8,508 nt of DNA, taken from NCBI GenBank assembly GCA_011048855.1, contig DSCZ01000629.1, forward strand, positions 1 through 8,508, in the 5' to 3' direction. This stretch comes from Desulfobacteraceae bacterium (GTDB lineage Bacteria > Desulfobacterota > DSM-4660 > Desulfatiglandales > Desulfatiglandaceae). A program made the translations under genes and the position numbers. The notes below the pieces were generated by a model. That model worked only from the letters and a program-made list of their open reading frames with translations, searched no databases and was not told where the DNA came from. Positions 6,175 to 8,508 of this stretch are shown piece after piece. The number at the start of each line of letters is the position of its first letter. Position 1 is the stretch's first letter.

Positions 6175-8508
6175 ATGAGAGCAGCAAGGAAAATAATCGT
6201 TTTTTCTTCGCTCTTTCTGCTGATCCTGGCAGGGTTGCTGGCCGCCGCCGTTTATCTCTACAGGAATCCGGAAATTGTCGCGGCGCATGCCGAACAATAT
6301 TTTTCCAATGCCCTCGGACTCGATATCCGGTCAGGCCGCGTGGAATGGTCGCTTCGCCCGTTACGAATCGAGGCGGGGGAGGTCAGCATTTCATCTCTTT
6401 CGAAACCGGGCGCTTTCCAGCTTGAAATTCAGGAAATAGGCTGCGGGATGCATCTTGACGGACGATTCGGCCGCCGGGTGCTGGTTGTCGATTATATCAG
6501 GGCGGTGGGGATGTCTGTGGAGATCCAGGACATGGATTTCGGCGACCCTGGAGAGCGTTCTAAAGGCGAAAACGCTTTGGAAGGGCTACTTGGAAGGTTG
6601 GCCGGGTTTTTCCTGTTCAGGGATATTTCCATCGGGGAAATTTCGATTGAAGAAGGCGATGTCCATGCGCGGTTTGAGGATGTCGATTTTACTATGTCCA
6701 GGCTTTCCGCCCGCCGCGGCCCTGACGGCCCCATAGAAATAGCAGGTGAAGCCGGTATCCGGATGCCGCTTATCGGTCTGGAGCTTGCCATGCCGGATGT
6801 CCGTCTGGCCTTGCCTCCCGGTATTTCGTTCCCTTCCGTACGTGTTACAGCGGATCTCGAGATAAACGATGCCAAAGTGGAAACCACGCAGATGAGTCTC
6901 GATGGAGTTTGCGCCCGGTTTGATCTCGATGCGGATTTCGTTGAAAAGTCGGTTACCGCTTCGAAAGCTGTGGTTTCAGTCGGCAATGTACTGAAATTCA
7001 ACGGGAGCTTGGAAGGCCGCCTCAAACCCCGGCCGGCGTTCGGGATAGCCGCTGAAAGGTGTGCCATCGAGCTTTCAGATTTTCTTTCCATCATGCCTCT
7101 GTTCACCGTCGGTGGATTGCCTCAGTTGAAGGCGGACGGGATCCTTTCCGTATCCGGCCGCGCAGGGGGGGCGATTGTCAATGAAAGATGGAACCTGGAG
7201 GGAAACTTCGAAGCTCTGCTGGAAAAAACAGTTTTTTCCTGGAAAACGGCTGGCGGTGATTTGAGAGGGGTCGTTTCCGGAGCTTCAGACTTTTTGTTGG
7301 ACTCCGGGGGATTTCCGGCCATCACCCGTGCCGGGATGGTGATTTCGGAAGGAATGTTTTCAAACGATGCCGCGGTCGTTGAGTTTACTGGTCTGGAAAT
7401 GCATTTTTCAGGAAGACACCCGGCATATGAAATCGAGCGGTTCGCGGCCCGAATTCCACGGGCGGATTTGTATATGCCGGGCAACCGCCTCACCCTCGAA
7501 AATATTTATGTCGCGGGCTCCGGGTCCAGCGTAGATTTCGATACGCTTTCCGTGGATTTCCCGGATGTTTCTATTTCACTGCAGCCGGCCGGGAATTTTT
7601 CGGCCCGCGCACGAATTCGTCCTGGAGCGTCTCATATCTCAGTCGTCGGTAAGGATGCCGGCCTGATCCAGCTTGCCGGCAGATTCGGACTGGTGCCGGT
7701 GGGCTGGGATGTCTATGGAACGGATGAGATCCAGATCGAAGCATCCCTGGATTCTGAACATCATATGGCCCTGAAAGGGAAAATTAAGCTCGAATCGGTT
7801 TCTTTTGAGGATCCCACCGGCCGTTTTATCGGTGAAGGGCTGTCCGCGTGGCTTGCTTTCGACGGCACCGCGGATATGGAGTCTGGCTTTATTTCCGGGG
7901 AATTGTCCGCAGGTGCTGGGGACGGCGAGGTCCTGTTCGACTTGTTTTACATGGACCTCGGGCGGAATCCGTTCAGGGCGGGTGGAGCCGTGGAATTTTT
8001 TATAAGCGAACGGCGCGCCCGGGTGGCCCGGTATGGGCTGGGATTCGAAAATCTGTTCGATTTCGTGGTTGAAGGAACCGCCGTCGCCCGCTCCATTCCA
8101 TCAGGCCGGCTGGATCTACATCTTTCGCCGGCCTCTTTGTCCCCGCTTTATGATTTCCTGGTCAGGGGACCGTTCGGAAGGCGAATACCGTTTCTTAACG
8201 GCTTGCGGCCCGAAGGAATGATTTCTGCAGAGCTGGAACTTTCAGGCACACCTGTTGCGCTGTCCGTAAGGGGAGGGATAAAGCTGCGCAGCGGCAGTTT
8301 TTCCTTCACGGAAAAGGAAATGTCCGGCCGTGGTATAAGCCTTGATCTCCCGGTGTGGATCGAGACCGGTTCAGGGGGGAAAAGGGTCATCGCCGGTGTT
8401 GAACCGCTGTCGGGCCGGTTTTCGGTTGCTGATCTTCGAATGCCGCTTCTGCCTGCGCAGCATTTCGATTTTACCCTCGAGGCCGCTCCGAACCGCATTC
8501 GCATCCCG
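6175..8508 (+). CDS. AsmA-like envelope protein (AsmA/YhdP/TamB superfamily), 3' end cut by the window
   Basis: An open frame of 778 codons runs from ATG 6175 to the right edge without a stop, so the C-terminus is missing. Residues 7-28 form one N-terminal membrane helix (IIVFSSLFLLILAGLLAAAVYL) after a basic MRAARK start, which would leave the rest in the periplasm. YFSNALGLDIRSGRVEWSLRPLRIEAGEVSI at about 43-73 matches the usual opening of AsmA-type proteins. The remainder is repetitive beta-strand sequence with recurring patterns such as LSGTPVALSVRGGIKLRSGSFSF near 686-708. Family members (AsmA, TamB, YhdP, YdbH) are long beta-groove proteins implicated in moving phospholipids between inner and outer membranes or in outer-membrane assembly. 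Which subfamily this belongs to cannot be decided without the C-terminus. The gene starts 23 bases after the ATPase stop with no terminator between, but its ribosome site is weak. Co-transcription with the transporter is possible and a functional link is unproven. Confidence 0.8.
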   Translation, partial: MRAARKIIVFSSLFLLILAGLLAAAVYLYRNPEIVAAHAEQYFSNALGLDIRSGRVEWSLRPLRIEAGEVSISSLSKPGAFQLEIQEIGCGMHLDGRFGRRVLVVDYIRAVGMSVEIQDMDFGDPGERSKGENALEGLLGRLAGFFLFRDISIGEISIEEGDVHARFEDVDFTMSRLSARRGPDGPIEIAGEAGIRMPLIGLELAMPDVRLALPPGISFPSVRVTADLEINDAKVETTQMSLDGVCARFDLDADFVEKSVTASKAVVSVGNVLKFNGSLEGRLKPRPAFGIAAERCAIELSDFLSIMPLFTVGGLPQLKADGILSVSGRAGGAIVNERWNLEGNFEALLEKTVFSWKTAGGDLRGVVSGASDFLLDSGGFPAITRAGMVISEGMFSNDAAVVEFTGLEMHFSGRHPAYEIERFAARIPRADLYMPGNRLTLENIYVAGSGSSVDFDTLSVDFPDVSISLQPAGNFSARARIRPGASHISVVGKDAGLIQLAGRFGLVPVGWDVYGTDEIQIEASLDSEHHMALKGKIKLESVSFEDPTGRFIGEGLSAWLAFDGTADMESGFISGELSAGAGDGEVLFDLFYMDLGRNPFRAGGAVEFFISERRARVARYGLGFENLFDFVVEGTAVARSIPSGRLDLHLSPASLSPLYDFLVRGPFGRRIPFLNGLRPEGMISAELELSGTPVALSVRGGIKLRSGSFSFTEKEMSGRGISLDLPVWIETGSGGKRVIAGVEPLSGRFSVADLRMPLLPAQHFDFTLEAAPNRIRIP

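Noticed and set aside
6492..7493. Long leftward ORFs opposite the AsmA-like gene (6492-7106 and 7122-7493)
   Set aside because: They mirror the codon bias of the rightward frame and are Ser/Pro/Arg-rich with no recognisable domain. The uninterrupted rightward frame with an AsmA-type start explains this region.

Overview
The window looks like an ordinary chromosomal segment from a Gram-negative bacterium. The evidence is a periplasmic substrate-binding protein with a Sec signal peptide, a large AsmA-like envelope protein and a multi-helix MscS channel. Moderately GC-rich codon use and the gene types would fit a Desulfobacterota (delta-proteobacterial) lineage, but that placement is a guess from general impression. 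No mobile element, CRISPR array, tRNA or rRNA was seen.

Layout. Positions 1-164 hold only weak candidates: the possible 3' end of a rightward gene, or a short leftward ORF. Leftward genes then fill 165-3010: a large MscS-family mechanosensitive channel, followed 38 bases later by a metallo-beta-lactamase-fold hydrolase, probably one transcription unit. A divergent intergenic region of about 280 bases (3011-3290) contains a near-perfect sigma-70 promoter pointing right (TTGACA, 17 bases, TATACT).

Rightward genes fill 3291 to the end. They are a 50-residue zinc-ribbon protein, a polar amino acid ABC transporter (binding protein, permease, ATPase) and an AsmA-like protein that runs off the right edge. 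All lie on one strand with short gaps, and the permease and ATPase genes overlap by ATGA. A 10-bp perfect GC-rich hairpin without a U-tract separates the binding-protein gene from the permease gene. It may stabilise the upstream mRNA so that binding protein is made in excess.

Working together: the binding protein captures an amino acid in the periplasm, the permease (presumably a homodimer) carries it across the inner membrane, and the ATPase drives transport. The zinc-ribbon protein is probably co-transcribed but has no known role. The AsmA-like protein probably acts in envelope lipid transport or outer-membrane homeostasis and may simply be a neighbour. I found no convincing undescribed system. 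The items most worth a second look are the beta-rich periplasmic insertion in the permease, the intercistronic hairpin with an out-of-frame start behind it, and the zinc-ribbon gene at the operon head.
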